A stretch of DNA of 64,000 nt from Chenopodium formosanum (GCA_024500155.1 CM044859.1:42764003-42828002), one strand, 5' to 3'; shown: positions 11,445 through 23,203, counted from the stretch's first letter. Notes: a model not told the origin generated them from the sequence alone. Made by a program: numbers and translations.

Positions 11445-12901
11445 CCCTCTTTGGGTTATTTTATAAAGACTATCAATCAACATTTTATTTTAGATAGATT
11501 AGATTAGTTTAGCCTTTATTTTCTCTCTCTTAGGGTTAGGAGTAGTGTAGAGAGAGAAAGCTTGGATTTCCATGGAGGTTTTAAGAGGTTGAAGAAGCAA
11601 CTTTGTGGAACTTCTTCTCATCTATTCAATGAGCATTTTCTAACTTTCTCTCATCTTTATTTCTTGCTTAATTCTTAGTTTTTGCTTTTTGTTTATTAAT
11701 TTGAGTAGATTAATTAGTTTATTTGTTTAATCTTGTTTTTATTCTTATTTTACCTTGTTTTCCATGTCTTTCTTCATTATGTTAGCTTAGATTTTGTTCT
11801 AGGGAAATGGATGAAGGTTATGTTAATGAATTGAATGATTGATTGTGATTAGTATGGGATTGTTTCTTGATTATTGTGTATGGATGATGCTTTTATGGAT
11901 TAGAATCTTTCTAGCTAATTGATTCTATGTTCTTAATTGTGATTTCAATCGATTGTGCGAGAGTGAGTTGGTTGAGAGCCCTAACTTCTTCCATACCTTT
12001 GCTAGGCTAGTTGCAAGAGAGTGAATTAGTTTAGTAGGATAATTAACATGCTTAATTGTGCGAGAGTGAGTTAAATGTGTTGATTGTTCCTAATCAAGGT
12101 CATTTTCATCTAATTGTATGATGTTATTGAATGTATTGATGTAATTGGATTCCACTTTCCCTAGTTTTAGTTATTTGTTCTTAGTTGTGTTTAGTCAAAC
12201 CTCTCTCTATCTCACAAGCTTTCCTAGTAGTCTAATTAGCACAAATTGATACACTTAGTCCTTTTGGGTTCGACCCTTTACTTGCCACTAACTAGTTTAG
12301 TGTAAGTTTAGGTATTATAAATTGTTAATTTGATTAGGGTTAGTAGTCCCAACGACCTATCTTATCCCGATTAGCTTGAACATTACCGTTCCTTTGGGTT
12401 CGATCCTTGACTTGCCTCTATACTAGTATTTAGGTTTGTTAAGTGTTTATAAATTTAGTTTGACCGGGGGAGGATTAGTTTCAATGACCTAGTTCCACCC
12501 CTCGTCAGATTCTTGATCCAAATTGAAGCACAAAAGTATATCAAGTCATGTACCTAGCAAAAGGCACAAAAAATTTCCATGAGAGAAAATCTATTTTAAA
12601 AAGAAAAGAAAATGAAACAATAAAATACGGGTTACTTCCCGAGAAAATCTTGCTTAAGGTCCAAGCTTGACCGCTCCAGTAAATAATATTGCAACGAATG
12701 CAAGAGCTTGTCAAATGCACTACTACACATTTCATAAGAAAGTAAGTGTGCACATGACAAAAATAAGGTATGCAACAAGCTTATTGCACACCTATGAGGA
12801 AAGAGATGCCAAGAAAAGGAAAAAGAATCAAAAGAAAACTAAACAAAATAAAAAGAAAAAAAAGAAGAAGAAAAATAAGGCAAACTCTCCTCAAAATATT
12901 T

Positions 12902-14279
12902 TTAGGTGGCTACATCACCCTTTTCCTCAATTGGTGACACATGAGCCACATACAAATCATCATAGACAAGAGGGTCCCCGATGGGCTCATTAACAAAGGA
13001 AGGGAGGAATATAGGAGTGTATAGGATATGGTTGAAACTCCTTGAGATAGGGACATGAAAGAAGGGAATAGGGGCTATGGTCTCACTAATGGACTCTTCC
13101 TCACCACCAAGCCTCAAATCACCCATAAGAGCATAGAAATCAATCATAGATTTCTCAAAAGAAGAACACTCATGATCACCATCTCCCTCAAACATCCAAC
13201 TCCAAAGAGGAACCACATAATCTCCTCCATTAGATTCATGAACAACAACTCCCTCGACTTCCTTAAAGCCCAAAGTCTCAAAACCATGCATGAATGGATG
13301 CAAATTCATCTCAAAATCATCTCTCTCCCATGAAGCATTCTCAATGAACTTACTTAAAAGGCTTTGGGAATTCCTTTGGCACTCAATAAACATATTGGAC
13401 ATAACCTCAAACAAGTCCAAATACTCATGGATAGAAGAGTCACATACATACACTTGAGACTCATCACAATCAACAAAGGAAGAGATGTCAAGATTCAAAA
13501 AATCATTAATATCATCATCACTCTCAACTCCCTTTCCTTCACTCATATGCTCACTAATAGGACTCTCACACACTCTTGGTTGCTCCTGAATATCCTCATT
13601 ATCATTCTCAACACACACATTAGATTTGGAGTTTTTAATAGCAAGCGTCAAGGATGATATTTGGCGTTCTAGCTCTTCACTAATCCTTCTTCTCTCCTCC
13701 ATTAGAGCTTCCCAAGTAGCATTAGGAGATTCAAAAAGTGTACAAAGTTGAGGCTCAACAAGAGAAGAAGAACTACAACCAAGATTAGAAGAATCAACAT
13801 TAAGATCACGAGCATAGATATCACATTGGGGGGTGGGGGCACATTCAAACATATGAGATTTGTTAACTTGAGCATGCAACTCATTATCATGAACAAAAGA
13901 GGAAATAGAGTTGGAAGCATTTGTTCTAGGTTCAACTAATGGGATCATGTGACACATCATGGGAAATCATGCTAGCATTAGAAGAATTAACACATTGCAC
14001 ATAAAAATTAGAAGCTCGATTACCCCTACTATATACTTCCCAAGCAAACCAAACATAAAATTCCCAAGCATCATCAATAGAAAATGCTCTAAATCTACCA
14101 TTATGCATTCCTTCAACTATATCCCTAGTTTGCTCATTCAAACAAAAATAACAAATCTCACAAGCCTCCCAAAGATTACAAACAACAATTATAACCCAAA
14201 TATCCCTCAAGTCTATTGAAATATTCACAAAAAGGCTCATTATCATATTGAGGAAAAGATAGACATGCCATTTTTTCAC
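12902..14279 (-). pseudogene. A- gag-like ORF
   Basis: It is read from the minus strand just inside the primer binding site, the gag position. The upstream part (14279-13932) includes WEACEICYFCLNEQTRDIVE and AWEFYVWFAWEVYSRGN, an arrangement I recall from N-terminal gag-like proteins of plant gypsy elements. A second ORF of 352 codons (13960-12902) follows in another frame. It has an acidic, serine-rich stretch, a segment EERRRISEELERQISSL likely to form a coiled coil, and ends at VSPIEEKGDVA then TAA. In A+ the next codon is CAA, so this stop is probably a C-to-T mutation. There is no zinc knuckle, protease or polymerase motif. Confidence 0.65.
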
Positions 14280-14364
14280 AAAGCAAACAAAAAATCAAAT
14301 AAGAGAAAAGTATATACAAAGACCTAGACTCAAGAAATCAAAAACACTCAAACATAGACACCGT

Positions 14365-14382
14365 TCCCCGGCAACGGCGCCA
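14365..14382 (-). other. A- primer binding site (Asp tRNA type)
   Basis: Read on the minus strand, three bases after the LTR end CGTCA, the sequence is TGGCGCCGTTGCCGGGGA. This is the complement of the plant tRNA-Asp 3' end (..CCCCGGCAACGGCGCCA), the primer known for Athila-type elements. It fixes the LTR boundary and the element's orientation. Confidence 0.85.
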
Positions 14383-14385
14383 TTT

Positions 14386-15695
14386 TGACGAGGGGTGGAA
14401 CTAGGAAATTGAAACTAATCCTCCCTTGATCAAACAAAATTTGTAAACACTTAACAAACCTATATTCAAGTATAGAGGCAAGTCAAGGATCGAACCCAAA
14501 GGAACGGTAATATTCAACACTCTTAATTATGCACCTAAGCTAGGTCGAACTCTAAGGATTCAAGGTAAACACTAACTAACTAAAAAAACGAAGAATCAAA
14601 CAAATAAAACACTAGGAACGGGGATCAACAAGTAATCATGACAATTGTAACAACTCGGAAATACATGTAAGTCAATGGTTGTGAAGACTAATGGCAAGCT
14701 CAATCAAAAGAGTCAACAAGTTATCTCCTAGAGGTCAAACTAGTGCCATCTACGAGAGAGTCTAACTAGGAGCATCACTAATCAAGCTCAAATATGAAAA
14801 TTAATCTAAACAAACATGAATATCAAATAAAGCAATAAAATGAGATAGAGTTAAGAATACTCATTGATAATAGAGAAGATATTCAATACAATTGTAACCA
14901 TTGAATCTTCAACCTCTCAAATACCATTGAAATTCCTCACTTTCTCTCTCTAAAATCTACTCCTAAACTAATCCTAGAACTAGAGAGAGAAGCTGTTAAT
15001 TAAGCGAAGAATATGATCTAAATCTTAAATGAAACTTGCTTCTAAACTTACCCCAAAAATCGGGTTACAATGATATTTATAGAGGGCGCAAAAAAAAACC
15101 GAGCAAGCAAATACCCAGAAAGGCGAGCCCACGCTGCAGGGGTGGCGCGCCCGTGCTGCAAGAGTGGCACGCCCGTGCTGCAGGAGTGGCGCGCCCGCGC
15201 CCGTGCTTTGCGTGCCCGTGTCTTTCTGGGTTTCTTTGATCTTTTCACGGCTTCGTGCGTTCGCTAAGGTCGCACGATTATGATGATGATGAACACTAAG
15301 AGAGGCAGTCCCAAAAGCACTTGATTGTGTGTTCAACACCCCATCTTCATGAGAGCATGGCTTAACAGCGCAAGAGCTAGAACTTGGAGAATCCACTTCC
15401 CTGCATCTTGAGCTTTCCTATTGCCATGAACTTACTCCAAAGGCTTCCTTCACGTTAGTAAATCACCAATATCAAGACCCGAACCTCGTAAAATACCTAC
15501 AACCATAAAAATAGAGCAAATAAAGGAGAAAAGAGTAGAAAACCAACAAAATGCATAAAAGCTACAAAATAAGAGAGGAAAGGTAAAACCAAGACCAAAT
15601 GCATAAAACTAAGCATTTATTAAGTATAAAAGCCATGAAAATAAGGTAAAAATAACCTAAATGCTCATCAAATGGGTGCCATATGAGACCCATCA
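14386..15695 (-). repeat. A- 5' LTR
   Basis: Read on the minus strand it starts TGATGGGTCTCATATGGCAC and ends CCTAGTTCCACCCCTCGTCA, 1310 bp, aligning with the A+ LTR. It includes a 22-bp tandem word (GTGGCGCGCCCGTGCTGCA and variants, about three copies at 15142-15195) just upstream of the TATA box. The outer flank CCACC at 15696-15700 would be the target-site copy. Confidence 0.88.
15074..15081 (-). promoter_or_regulatory. Predicted TATA box of A- LTR
   Basis: TATAAATA on the minus strand, 30 to 40 bases downstream (in LTR sense) of the GC-rich words at 15111-15230. Confidence 0.6.
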
Positions 15696-16410
15696 CCACC
15701 TACAAACTGTCACTTTCAAAGCTACGGTAACTGATTGTTTATTTTTTTTCCTTTATTCACGATATAGGGGTTTTCAATTTTAGGGAAAATATATTCCAAA
15801 TTGTGGTTTGGGTCTTACTTTGGACATCTCTTGCTATTTTTTTAAGCATTTGAACTCGGACACAGCATTACTAGAGGCTCAAAGTGGTTAATTATGATCT
15901 TTTTCATATTGATACAAGACAAGGTCATATTGATAAGGCTTTCGATTGCTTTGGCGAAATATTGTTCTTGTATAATTGTATCATATTTACCCCTAATGAT
16001 TTGGTTTGGCTATGACTTATGTTCCTTGGAAAAGTGTGAATTTCCTTTTTAACCTTGCTTTGTATTTACTGACAAATACTCTTATCAATTAAGATTGTCA
16101 TTTTGTCTCTTATAATCTTTTTAATTACTACAGCAGCTTGAAAAGTATATTATGGGAATAGTAGTTGCATTATAATCAAATTATAAATTATTGTTGTGGA
16201 AATGATACCGTTACTAGTTTTGACTAATTAGTTTCAAGTGCTCTGATGTTGATACTTTGAAGATTTAGATAGCCCCATATTAATACTTGTTCTTGTTGTA
16301 TTTAATGGAAAAAGAAAAGAATATAGACTGTGTAATTATATATGCCTAAACTATTTATTCGTATTTAGCTATTTTCGTTGTCAATGTTGTGTAATTTGGC
16401 TTTTCAAACA
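15696..16410. other. Unassigned AT-rich stretch between A- and B
   Basis: About 715 bases with no long reading frame, no similarity to other parts of the window that I could see, and an intron- or UTR-like T-rich composition. It could be host sequence, or the 3' LTR or UTR of element B, whose recognisable part ends near 16411 after a G-rich stretch read on the minus strand (TTTTTGGGGAGGCATC, about 16425-16440). Confidence 0.4.
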
Positions 16411-16589
16411 CATCCCCATGAGTCCAAGATGCCTCCCCAAAAACCTACCCTAAAACATCCTTTTTTATTCTCCCCCCTCACAAAATAAGGACATCGACCG
16501 CGATGCTCAAGAACATGCAAAGCTAAAAAGGGAGGAAACAAAAAGGGAATCAAACAACCGAGGGGAAACTATTGGCCACTAGCCGGCAC

Positions 16590-18360
16590 AACCATCACCC
16601 ACATCCCAACCTCCGGAAACCCATAACAACCCTTGAAAAGGTCAAGTTGGGATATGGACAGTTGGTCAAATGGCTTGGGTTGCATACAGAGGTCGGGGTG
16701 AGTGGGGTGAACATAGTAGTAGTCAGAGTCACCCCGAGAATCACTCCCCTCCGAAACCCGGTAGTTATAATGACCGGACTCATCTGGGAAGTCGCGCCTT
16801 GGCTCATCGTGGTGTGTAACCCCAGGTCAATAGGGGTACGTGTGGAGGTTGTCACCACCCCAAGATGGCACAGGCCCTTGTTAGGGCGGCACATATGGGT
16901 AGTTCACCGGAGGAGTGACCTCCCCCCTACGCACACTAGCGTCATATAGGGCGCTAGTTTGAAAAGACAAAGTTTGATGGTTGGAATACATACCTTTCAT
17001 GCTCAATTGTATGTGTTCCATATGCTCTCGCATAGCCTCCATCTCACGTAGATAGGCATCTCCTTGGTAGTCATGTTGTTGATGTTGTTGTCTTCTTCTT
17101 CTTCTTTGCTGCGGTTGTTGTTGTTGTTCATGTTGAAATTATTATTGTTGTTTTTCATGTTCTTCTTCTTCTTCTCCTCCTTCTCCACCTTCTCCACCCT
17201 CATCATCATCATCATCACTGTCACCATCATTCACATCATCATCATCCTCCTCCATATCATCCTCAACTCTCCCATTGTCCATAGGAATCCTCCAAACAAT
17301 CCTAGCATCTTGAGTAATTGAGGTGGCGGCCGGGTTTGGGAGTAAACAATGGTGCACATTATGCACTAGCCAAGAATAAACACCGTCTCTCTTAGTTTTA
17401 GTAATGACGCGCAAAGTGTTAAGTTGCTTCAAATCTAGATACATGTCTTCACTCCCTCCAACCGGAGTGCAAGACTTCAAGAAACGTTCTTGCTTGAAAT
17501 CATACACCAATCTCGTAACCATACCTCCATAATGTATCTCACCCGTTTTCTTCCCATTAATGATTTCCTTGCAACAATCCATAAAAATGTACCCAAAATT
17601 CAACCTCTGCCCCAAATCCGGCCTTGTAGCCATCCAAAGAACTAAGATCTCCTCCCTCGAAAGCTTCCCAAGATCTTGCTTATTAAACATTGCATAACCA
17701 AGAACCCGATGAAGAATTCTAAGAGTTGACTGAATGATCTCACTAACAAGCGAATTTTTATAGTCAAACACCTTCTTTTGAGAAATTTGTCTCCACCATG
17801 CAACCTCATTGTAATCGGACTTGAGAAGGGAAACCAAGGGCTCATAGATATCGGCATTGGGATTGAAGCCAAGGGCTTTATTGAATTCGGCAAGGTTCAT
17901 GGTATGCTTGGCATTGAATAGTTGGAAAGAGATGATATTGTCGGTATCCCCCTCCCTATTATACTCTAAAGTAACTCAATGCACGGTTCCAAATAGGTTC
18001 TCGGAGATGACTTTATAAATTCATCCAAACAAAGGTTACGGAGTAGCATGTCAAGATCGGCATCAACTCAGCTCCTAATGTGACCATATCATCGGGAAGA
18101 TAGTTGCGGGTAGGTCTAAATTTTCGGGTTTTCATTTTGTTATAGAATGGGACGTGTTTAGACCGATTGTGAAATTTGAGAGGAGGTAAAGGAGGAGGTG
18201 GGGAATCATCTTGAGGAGTTTGGTTGTGAGGAGGTTCGGTGTTTGAAGGTTGGCCTTGAGAGGATTGGCCTTGGGAGGATTTGTCGGGGGATTGGTTAGA
18301 ACATTTCTTGCTACTCTTAACCTTCCTTAACAAATCCATAGTCACAAGTTCAACAAACAC
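16590..18360 (-). pseudogene. B env-position ORF (Athila ORF type)
   Basis: It lies downstream of integrase, where Athila-type elements carry an extra ORF of unknown role sometimes called env-like. The first part (18360-18013) is a basic, P/S/Q-rich N-terminus ending near RPTRNYLPDDM. After a stop, an ORF of 252 codons (17900-17142) reads MNLAEFNKALGF, VSEIIQSTLRILHRVLGYAM, EILVLWMATRP and NFGYIFMDCCKEI, then an acidic D/E-rich tail. The frame remains recognisable to about 16590 (SGHYNYRVSEGSDSRGDSDY). The helix-rich core resembles what I remember of the Athila ORF-1 or plant transposon protein families. No signal peptide or clear transmembrane helix is visible, so an envelope role is not shown. 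Confidence 0.6.
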
Positions 18361-19546
18361 AAGAAACTACACAATCATCCAAAATAAACACCAACACTAC
18401 CCCCAATTTTTCAAACCACCTTTACAATACCACCCAAAACCACCACAAACTACAAAGTACCTGTTACAAGCAACAAAACAACCAAAAATCCAAACAACAA
18501 CCAACAACATTAACAATCTAACTCAAAAATAAGCATAAATCACTGAAAATAATTCCAAAACCACCATATAAACAACCATAAACATCATAGTCATGCTTAA
18601 TCAAGGCAAACCAAAACCAATGTATAATAATCAATTGAAATTGACAAAAATAAAACAAAGGTTAGAAGTTTACCAAGATTGAAGACTCAAACAAAGCTCA
18701 AAATTGCTTCAAGAACTCGAATTTCCCAAAAAAACCACGAGAAAAGATACTTAATGTTGATGAAAATTGAGTAACATGGAAAATGTGATGGAAATTTGAG
18801 TGAAAACAAGGAAGGATTGTGTGAATTTGTGTGAGAATGATGATTTGGGGGTTTGGGTTTGAGAGGAGGAAGAGAAAGGGGTAAATCAAAAGGAGATTGA
18901 AAAATAAGAGAGGAAAGAGATAGAGAAGTAAACCAGCCTACTATGTAACCCAGGTGGCCGCGCCCTCTCCCGCATTTGCCGCGCCCGCAGAGATTCGCTC
19001 GAGCCCGCGGAGAGACCGCGGGGCTACCGCAGGCCTAATCTGAAAAAATTTTGATTATTACCTTTAACTGGGGCCGCAACCTCTTCCTACTTCGTCGCGT
19101 CCTCTCTAGGATTGTCGCGCCCGCGGGGCAACTGCGGAGAGTTCCTGATCTTTTTTGACAAAAATAAGCTGCGTCCTCTCCAGAAGGGTCGCGCCCTCTC
19201 CAAAGTTACCGCGCCCGCGGGGTCCCTGCGGGACAACTGCGAAGAGTTCCTAATTGGCTTTGCCCATTTTTGAAGCAAGGGCACCCGAGGCCTCTCCAAG
19301 CTTGCGGGGTGCCCTTTTCCCTGCACTCCAAATTCTCCTTTTGCCATCCTCATCAAACACATTAAATCCATAGTTGATGAATGAAGGTAGCCTACAAAAC
19401 AAACCAAAAACAAAAGGAAAGGTAAGAACAAAAATCAACAAAGAAAAATAAAAGAAAGGAAAGAAAAGAGAATAAAGGTGAGAAACCGGGTTGCCTCCTG
19501 TAAGCGCTTTTGTTTAATGTTGTTAGCTTGATGTCTTACCACCCAT
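18361..19546 (-). other. B spacer between integrase and env-position ORF, with GC-rich words
   Basis: No credible coding sequence is present. 18370-18560 is C/A-rich. 18950-19310 is a GC-rich island built from repeated words such as CGCGCCCTCTCC and CGCGCCCGCGG. The same words appear in solo LTR X- (about 54835-54985), which suggests that X is the LTR family of B. The island lies upstream, in minus-strand sense, of the env-position ORF. Confidence 0.6.
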
Positions 19547-20670
19547 TCAAGGTGGCTTGAAGAGAATCATTTTTTGAATAAGAGCAACGAACACTTCATC
19601 AAAATATTTCTTGAGCCGATGACCATTAACCTTGAAAGAAGATGTGGAATCCAAAGGAGAAATCTCCACGGCACCATTAGCAAAAACATATTTCACTAAG
19701 AAAGGGCCACTCAATCTTGACATGAGCTTTCCGGGAAACAACTTCATTCTTGAATTGTAGAGGAGGACTTTATCACCAACACATAACTCTTTCTTTTCAA
19801 TAAGCTTGTCGTGAGCTTCCATGGAACGAGCTTTGTAGGTGCACGCACAATCGTAAGCATCAAGTCTAAGCTCATCTAGCTCATGAAGATCCAACAACCT
19901 TTTCTCCCCCGCACTTTCTAAATCAAAATTTATCTTCTTGATTTCCCACAAAGCACGATGTTCAAGCTCTACCGGGAGATGGCATGATTTTCCATAGACA
20001 AGGCGATATGGAGTGGTGCCAATAGGTGTCTTGAAAGCCGTTCTATAGGCCCAAAGAGCATCATCCAACTTGTCCAACCAATCTTTTCTATTCCTTGCAA
20101 CCGTCTTCTCAAGAATAAGCTTTATTTAACGAGGAGACCTCGACTTGGCCACTCGTTTGAGGATGATATGGAAAGCCAAAGCGTTGATGAACTCCATGTT
20201 TTCTCAACATCTTTTGAAAGGTATTGTGAACAAAATGAGAACCATTATTGCTCATCACCGCCTTAGGCACACCAAACCTTGAGAATATGATTTTTTTGAA
20301 CAACTTCAACACTAATTTGTGGTCATTTGTTGGGGAAGCAATGGCCTCAACCCACTTAGAAACATAGTTCACCGCCACAAGTATGAATTGATTCCCATAT
20401 GAAAATGGGAATGGTCCCATGAAGTCAATCCCCCATACATCGAACACCTCCAACTCAAGAATAGGTTATTGAGGCATCTCATTCCGCTTGGAGATATTCC
20501 CAACTCTTTGACATCGGTCACATGAATTGACAAAGCCCCATGAATCCTTGAAAAGATGTGGCCACCATAAACCACTTTGAATAACCTTATTAGCGGTTTT
20601 GGAAACACCCGTATGGCCACCACTGGGATCCGAATGGCACATCTTTAGAACACTAAACACCTCTTCATTC
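19547..20670 (-). pseudogene. B integrase
   Basis: The zinc-binding HHCC domain is CHSDPSGGHTGVSK..CDRCQR. After a stop at 20466-20468 the catalytic core has WGIDFMGPFPF (first Asp), then MSNNGSHF, where the usual SDGGSHF catalytic Asp is Asn, and HPQTSGQVEVS (Glu kept). After another stop near 20109 the C-terminal part reads LDDALWAYRTAFKTPIGTTP, then GDKVLLYNSRMKLFPGKL and SGPFLVKYV, the GPF/Y-type module. It ends at TAA 19549-19547. The lost Asp and two stops make it inactive. Confidence 0.9.
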
Positions 20671-20917
20671 GTAACACAATGCCTAAGCAAGCCATCAACC
20701 CCTCGTTTATACAAGATGGGATCATCCCACAAGTAATGTCTTGCCTCCCTCTTGAGTTTCTCTCGTTGGTTATTGGAGAAAGAAGGTGGAAACTCCTCAC
20801 ATGCTAGAAAATTTACCAAATCGGCATACCATGGGAGCTCCTTTACCTTAATGGCATACAAGACATCATCAAGCATTCTATATTCAATTGGTGAACCATC
20901 ATCATGAATTTGATCAC

Positions 20918-21420
20918 CCTCAAGGCGAGAAAGATGGTCCACCATAACATTTTCCGCACCCTTCTTATCCCTAATCTTTATTTCAAAAGTTTGTACTTCA
21001 AGCACCCAACGAATCAACCTTGGCTTGGACTCCTTCTTGGCAAAGAGATACTTGAGAGTCGCATGAGCCGTGAAGACAATGGTCTTGGTACCCAACAAAT
21101 AACACCGGAATTTCTCAAAAGAGTGAACAATGGCCAAGAATTCCTTTTCCGTTGTTGTGTAATTCTTTTGAGCCCCATTTAGCGTCTTGGACATATAGTA
21201 AATCACATGAAGCTTCTTGTCCACACGTTGTCTCAAAACACCTCAAATTGCCCAATCACTAGCATCACACATCAACTCAAAGGGTAGATCCCATCTTGGG
21301 GCTTGAACAATGGGGTAGAGATTATGGCCTTCTTCAACCTATTAAATGCCTCTAAGCATTCACCATCAAACACAAATTCTACATCTTTTTGAAGAAGATC
21401 ATTAAGGGGCTTGGCAATGA
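20918..21420 (-). pseudogene. B RNase H
   Basis: A connection segment (IAKPLNDLLQKDVEFVFD, STPLFKPQD) leads to RNase H. The first Asp is in MCDASDWAI, which lies in a different frame from what precedes it. The main ORF then continues with VIYYMSKTLNGAQKNYTTTE, KEFLAIVHSFEKFRCYLLG, RLIRWVLEVQTFEIKIRDKK and VMVDHLSRL, which carries the last Asp. A frameshift and a TGA lie near 21240. This is the standard single RNase H of Athila-type elements. Confidence 0.88.
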
Positions 21421-22196
21421 GTCAGAATTCCTTGATGAATCTTCTATAGAAGCCTGCATGTCCCAAAAATGATCTCACTCCCTTGACATTCACCGGAGGT
21501 GGAAGCTTCTCAATAACCATGATCATGGCCTTATCCACCTCTATTCCTTTATGAGAGATTTTGTGTCCAAGCACTATTCCTTCCTCCACCATGAATGGCA
21601 CTTCTCCCAATTCAAGACAATATTAACCTTAACACACCTTGCTAAACATTTCTTAAGATTCACAAGTCACTCTTCAAATGAAACCCCACCTATGGAGAAG
21701 TCATCCATAAACACCTCCATTTCTTCCTCCAACATGTCTCCAAAAATGCTCATAATGCAACTTTAGAAAGTTTTGGGGGCATTACAAAGGCCAAAAGGCA
21801 TTCTCCTATAAGCAAAGGTCCCATAAGGGCATGTAAATGTTATTTTCTCTTGATCATCGGGGTGGATTGAGATTTGAAAAAATCCCAAATAGCCATCAAG
21901 GAAGCAATAGAACTTGTGCCTTGTTAGTATCTCAAGAATTTGATCAATGAATGGAAGGGGAAAGTGATATTTCTTGGTGGATGTATTTAGAAGTCTATAA
22001 TCTATACACATCCTCCAACCGGTGACCGTCCTAGTCGGAATGAGCTCACCTCTCTCATTCTTGACTACGGTCATACCCCCCTTCTTAGAAACGACATGAA
22101 CGGTAGAGAACCACCTAGATCTTGAGATGAGGAATATGATTCCCGCATCCAAAACCTTGGTGATCTCTTTTTTCACCACCTCTCCCATTTGAGGAT
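21421..22196 (-). pseudogene. B reverse transcriptase
   Basis: The frame starts at the E insertion point with QMGEVVKKEITKVLDAGI, then WFSTVHVVSKKGGMTVVKNE, WRMCIDYRLLNTSTKKYHFP, the region around HKFYCFLDGYLGFFQISIHP, and GTFAYRRMPFGLCNAPKTF. A TAA follows where the family has a Gln codon. The catalytic motif is VFMDDFSIGG (FMDD, about 21690-21720), with a further TGA shortly after. The thumb resumes as LGHKISHKGIEVDKAM and FLGHAGFYRRFIKEF. The first few codons of the open frame upstream of 22197 belong to the E LTR, not to B. Confidence 0.92.
22192..22196. other. Left target-site duplication of element E (AGGAT)
   Basis: AGGAT directly precedes the first LTR base; the same five bases follow the second LTR at 31859-31863. 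The duplication lies within the coding sequence of B. Confidence 0.92.
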
Positions 22197-22764
22197 TGTA
22201 GACACCTAAAAATGTCTCCCCAAAATCAAACCCGTTGATGAACACCTTTCACCGCCATTATTGGTCTATTTGAGCATTTAATCTTTGGAGTGCTTAAATC
22301 CATGTTCTATCCAATATATTTCATGAACCAATTCAATTTCTGGCTCATTTCCCTAAACCATAACCTATTTTCCACTTTTCGTGTCCACATCGCAAAACTG
22401 AGGGAAATTGATTTTATGGACATACAATTTTGTTCCAATTATAATTTTTTTGGATAGGCCTTTAAATAATCTTTCCAACCATATATCATAAGCCCCATTC
22501 CAAGCTATAACGAAAAAGATATGAGCAAAACACTAAACTCGGCCTAAAACCAACACCCTTCCACTAAAACCTCCATATCTTAAAATATACATATCATTTA
22601 GACTTTATTTTAATTGGTCTGGAAATAAGACTTGATAAGCTTTCCAATGATATATTATATGTCTTATTCCGAGTTACGAATCAAAAGTTATGATTATTTT
22701 AAAAACGGGTAAAAAACTAAAATTACCGCGCAGCAGCAAAAATGCCGCGACGCGGCAAAAGCTG

Positions 22765-23155
22765 ACGTGTCACGGGGCTGATTCCCCTTACACGGTGCCC
22801 ATTTCAGTATTTCTGCACAATTTTCTCCCGTGTCACGGGATTTTGCACCGTGTCACGGTGAAATTATCCGTGTCACGGGGAATATTCCGTGTAATTTCCA
22901 CATAAATTTTACACCGTGACACGGCATACTGCATTGTGCCACGGTGGACAATGCCATGTCACGGCATTTCTTCCCGTGTCACGGTGCACATCCCGTGCCA
23001 CGGGATTGCTCCGTGTTTTCTCCGCGTAATCCCTAAACGCGTTTTCACTTCCCGTGTCACGCAAATTTGTATCGTGTCACGGGAAAGTTTCCCGTCTGAC
23101 GCTGGGATTTCCCGTGTCACGGTACACTTTGCCGTGTCGCGAGATACTTTTTTAG
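22765..23155 (+). repeat. Array of CCGTGTCACGG palindromic words in E 5' LTR
   Basis: About thirteen copies of CCGTGTCACGG or close variants (CCGTGACACGG, CCGTGCCACGG) lie 15-40 bases apart. The word is palindromic apart from its central base. The array is repeated in the 3' LTR (30350-30755), and the word reappears in the leader before gag (24498-24572 and 25073-25290). It lies directly upstream of the TATA box, in the U3 promoter region. Confidence 0.9.
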
Positions 23156-23203
23156 GGTTTTTATCATTTTAGGGTTTCGTGTGCTCCCTCAGCACATTTT
23201 CTC

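Larger units (their letters stand above)
9826..12373 (+). repeat. Solo LTR X+ nested in A+ LTR
   Basis: The A+ LTR is interrupted at GCTTG (9821-9825), and the same five bases follow the insert at 12374-12378. The insert starts TGATAAGTGTC and ends CTTATCCCGATTA; the end looks like a mutated ..TCA. Its last 200 bases resemble the A LTR end, so families X and A are related. Reverse-complement similarity to 53495-55847 shows a second copy. No internal region is present, so it is a solo LTR left by recombination between two LTRs. Length 2548 bp. Confidence 0.85.
5763..12507 (+). mobile_element. Element A+: 3' part of a gag-only Athila-like LTR element
   Basis: It begins in a gag-like ORF tail cut by Copia-1, runs through about 2.2 kb of non-coding sequence and ends in a 3' LTR (8333-12507). 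The gag tail and following bases up to about 6235 match, in reverse complement, the left end of A- (12508-13000). The two are therefore the same family on opposite strands. A+ sits inside A-: the A- sequence stops exactly where the A+ LTR ends, and GATTC at 12508-12512 would be the target-site copy. There is no sign of pol between gag and the 3' LTR, so the family appears non-autonomous. Confidence 0.8.
8333..12507 (+). repeat. A+ 3' LTR, interrupted by solo LTR X+
   Basis: It starts TGATGGGTGTCATAAATGTC and ends CCACCCCTCGTCA, matching the start and end of the A- LTR (14386-15695, minus strand). Without the nested solo LTR (9826-12373) and one target copy it is about 1.6 kb. It contains a GC-rich word cluster at about 8820-8935 (units around GCAGCACGGGTGCGCC) directly upstream of a TATA box. 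Confidence 0.88.
12508..15695 (-). mobile_element. Element A-: 5' part of a gag-only Athila-like LTR element
   Basis: Read on the minus strand it has a 5' LTR (15695 to 14386), a primer binding site matching Asp tRNA (14382 to 14365), a gag-like ORF (14279 to 12902) and a short downstream stretch cut at 12508 by element A+. The remaining 3' half must lie to the left of A+, outside the window. A+ and A- together give the family plan: LTR, Asp primer site, gag-like ORF, about 2 kb non-coding, LTR. Confidence 0.85.

Noticed and set aside
12667..13657. Plus-strand ORFs over A-
   Set aside because: They are shadows of the minus-strand gag-like ORF; no domain and poor composition.
14361..14382. 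tRNA fragment (Asp)
   Set aside because: Only the 18-base primer-binding complement is present beside an LTR, not a tRNA gene.
16572..16949. Plus-strand ORF of 125 codons
   Set aside because: Antisense to the tail of the B env-position ORF, where the minus-strand frame reads more plausibly.
17064..17321. Leucine-rich plus-strand ORF
   Set aside because: Reverse reading of the D/E- and N-rich repeats in the B env-position ORF.
22690..23172. ORFs in the CCGTGTCACGG array of E (also 30277-30777)
   Set aside because: Open only because the repeated word lacks stops; they lie in the LTR upstream of the TATA box.
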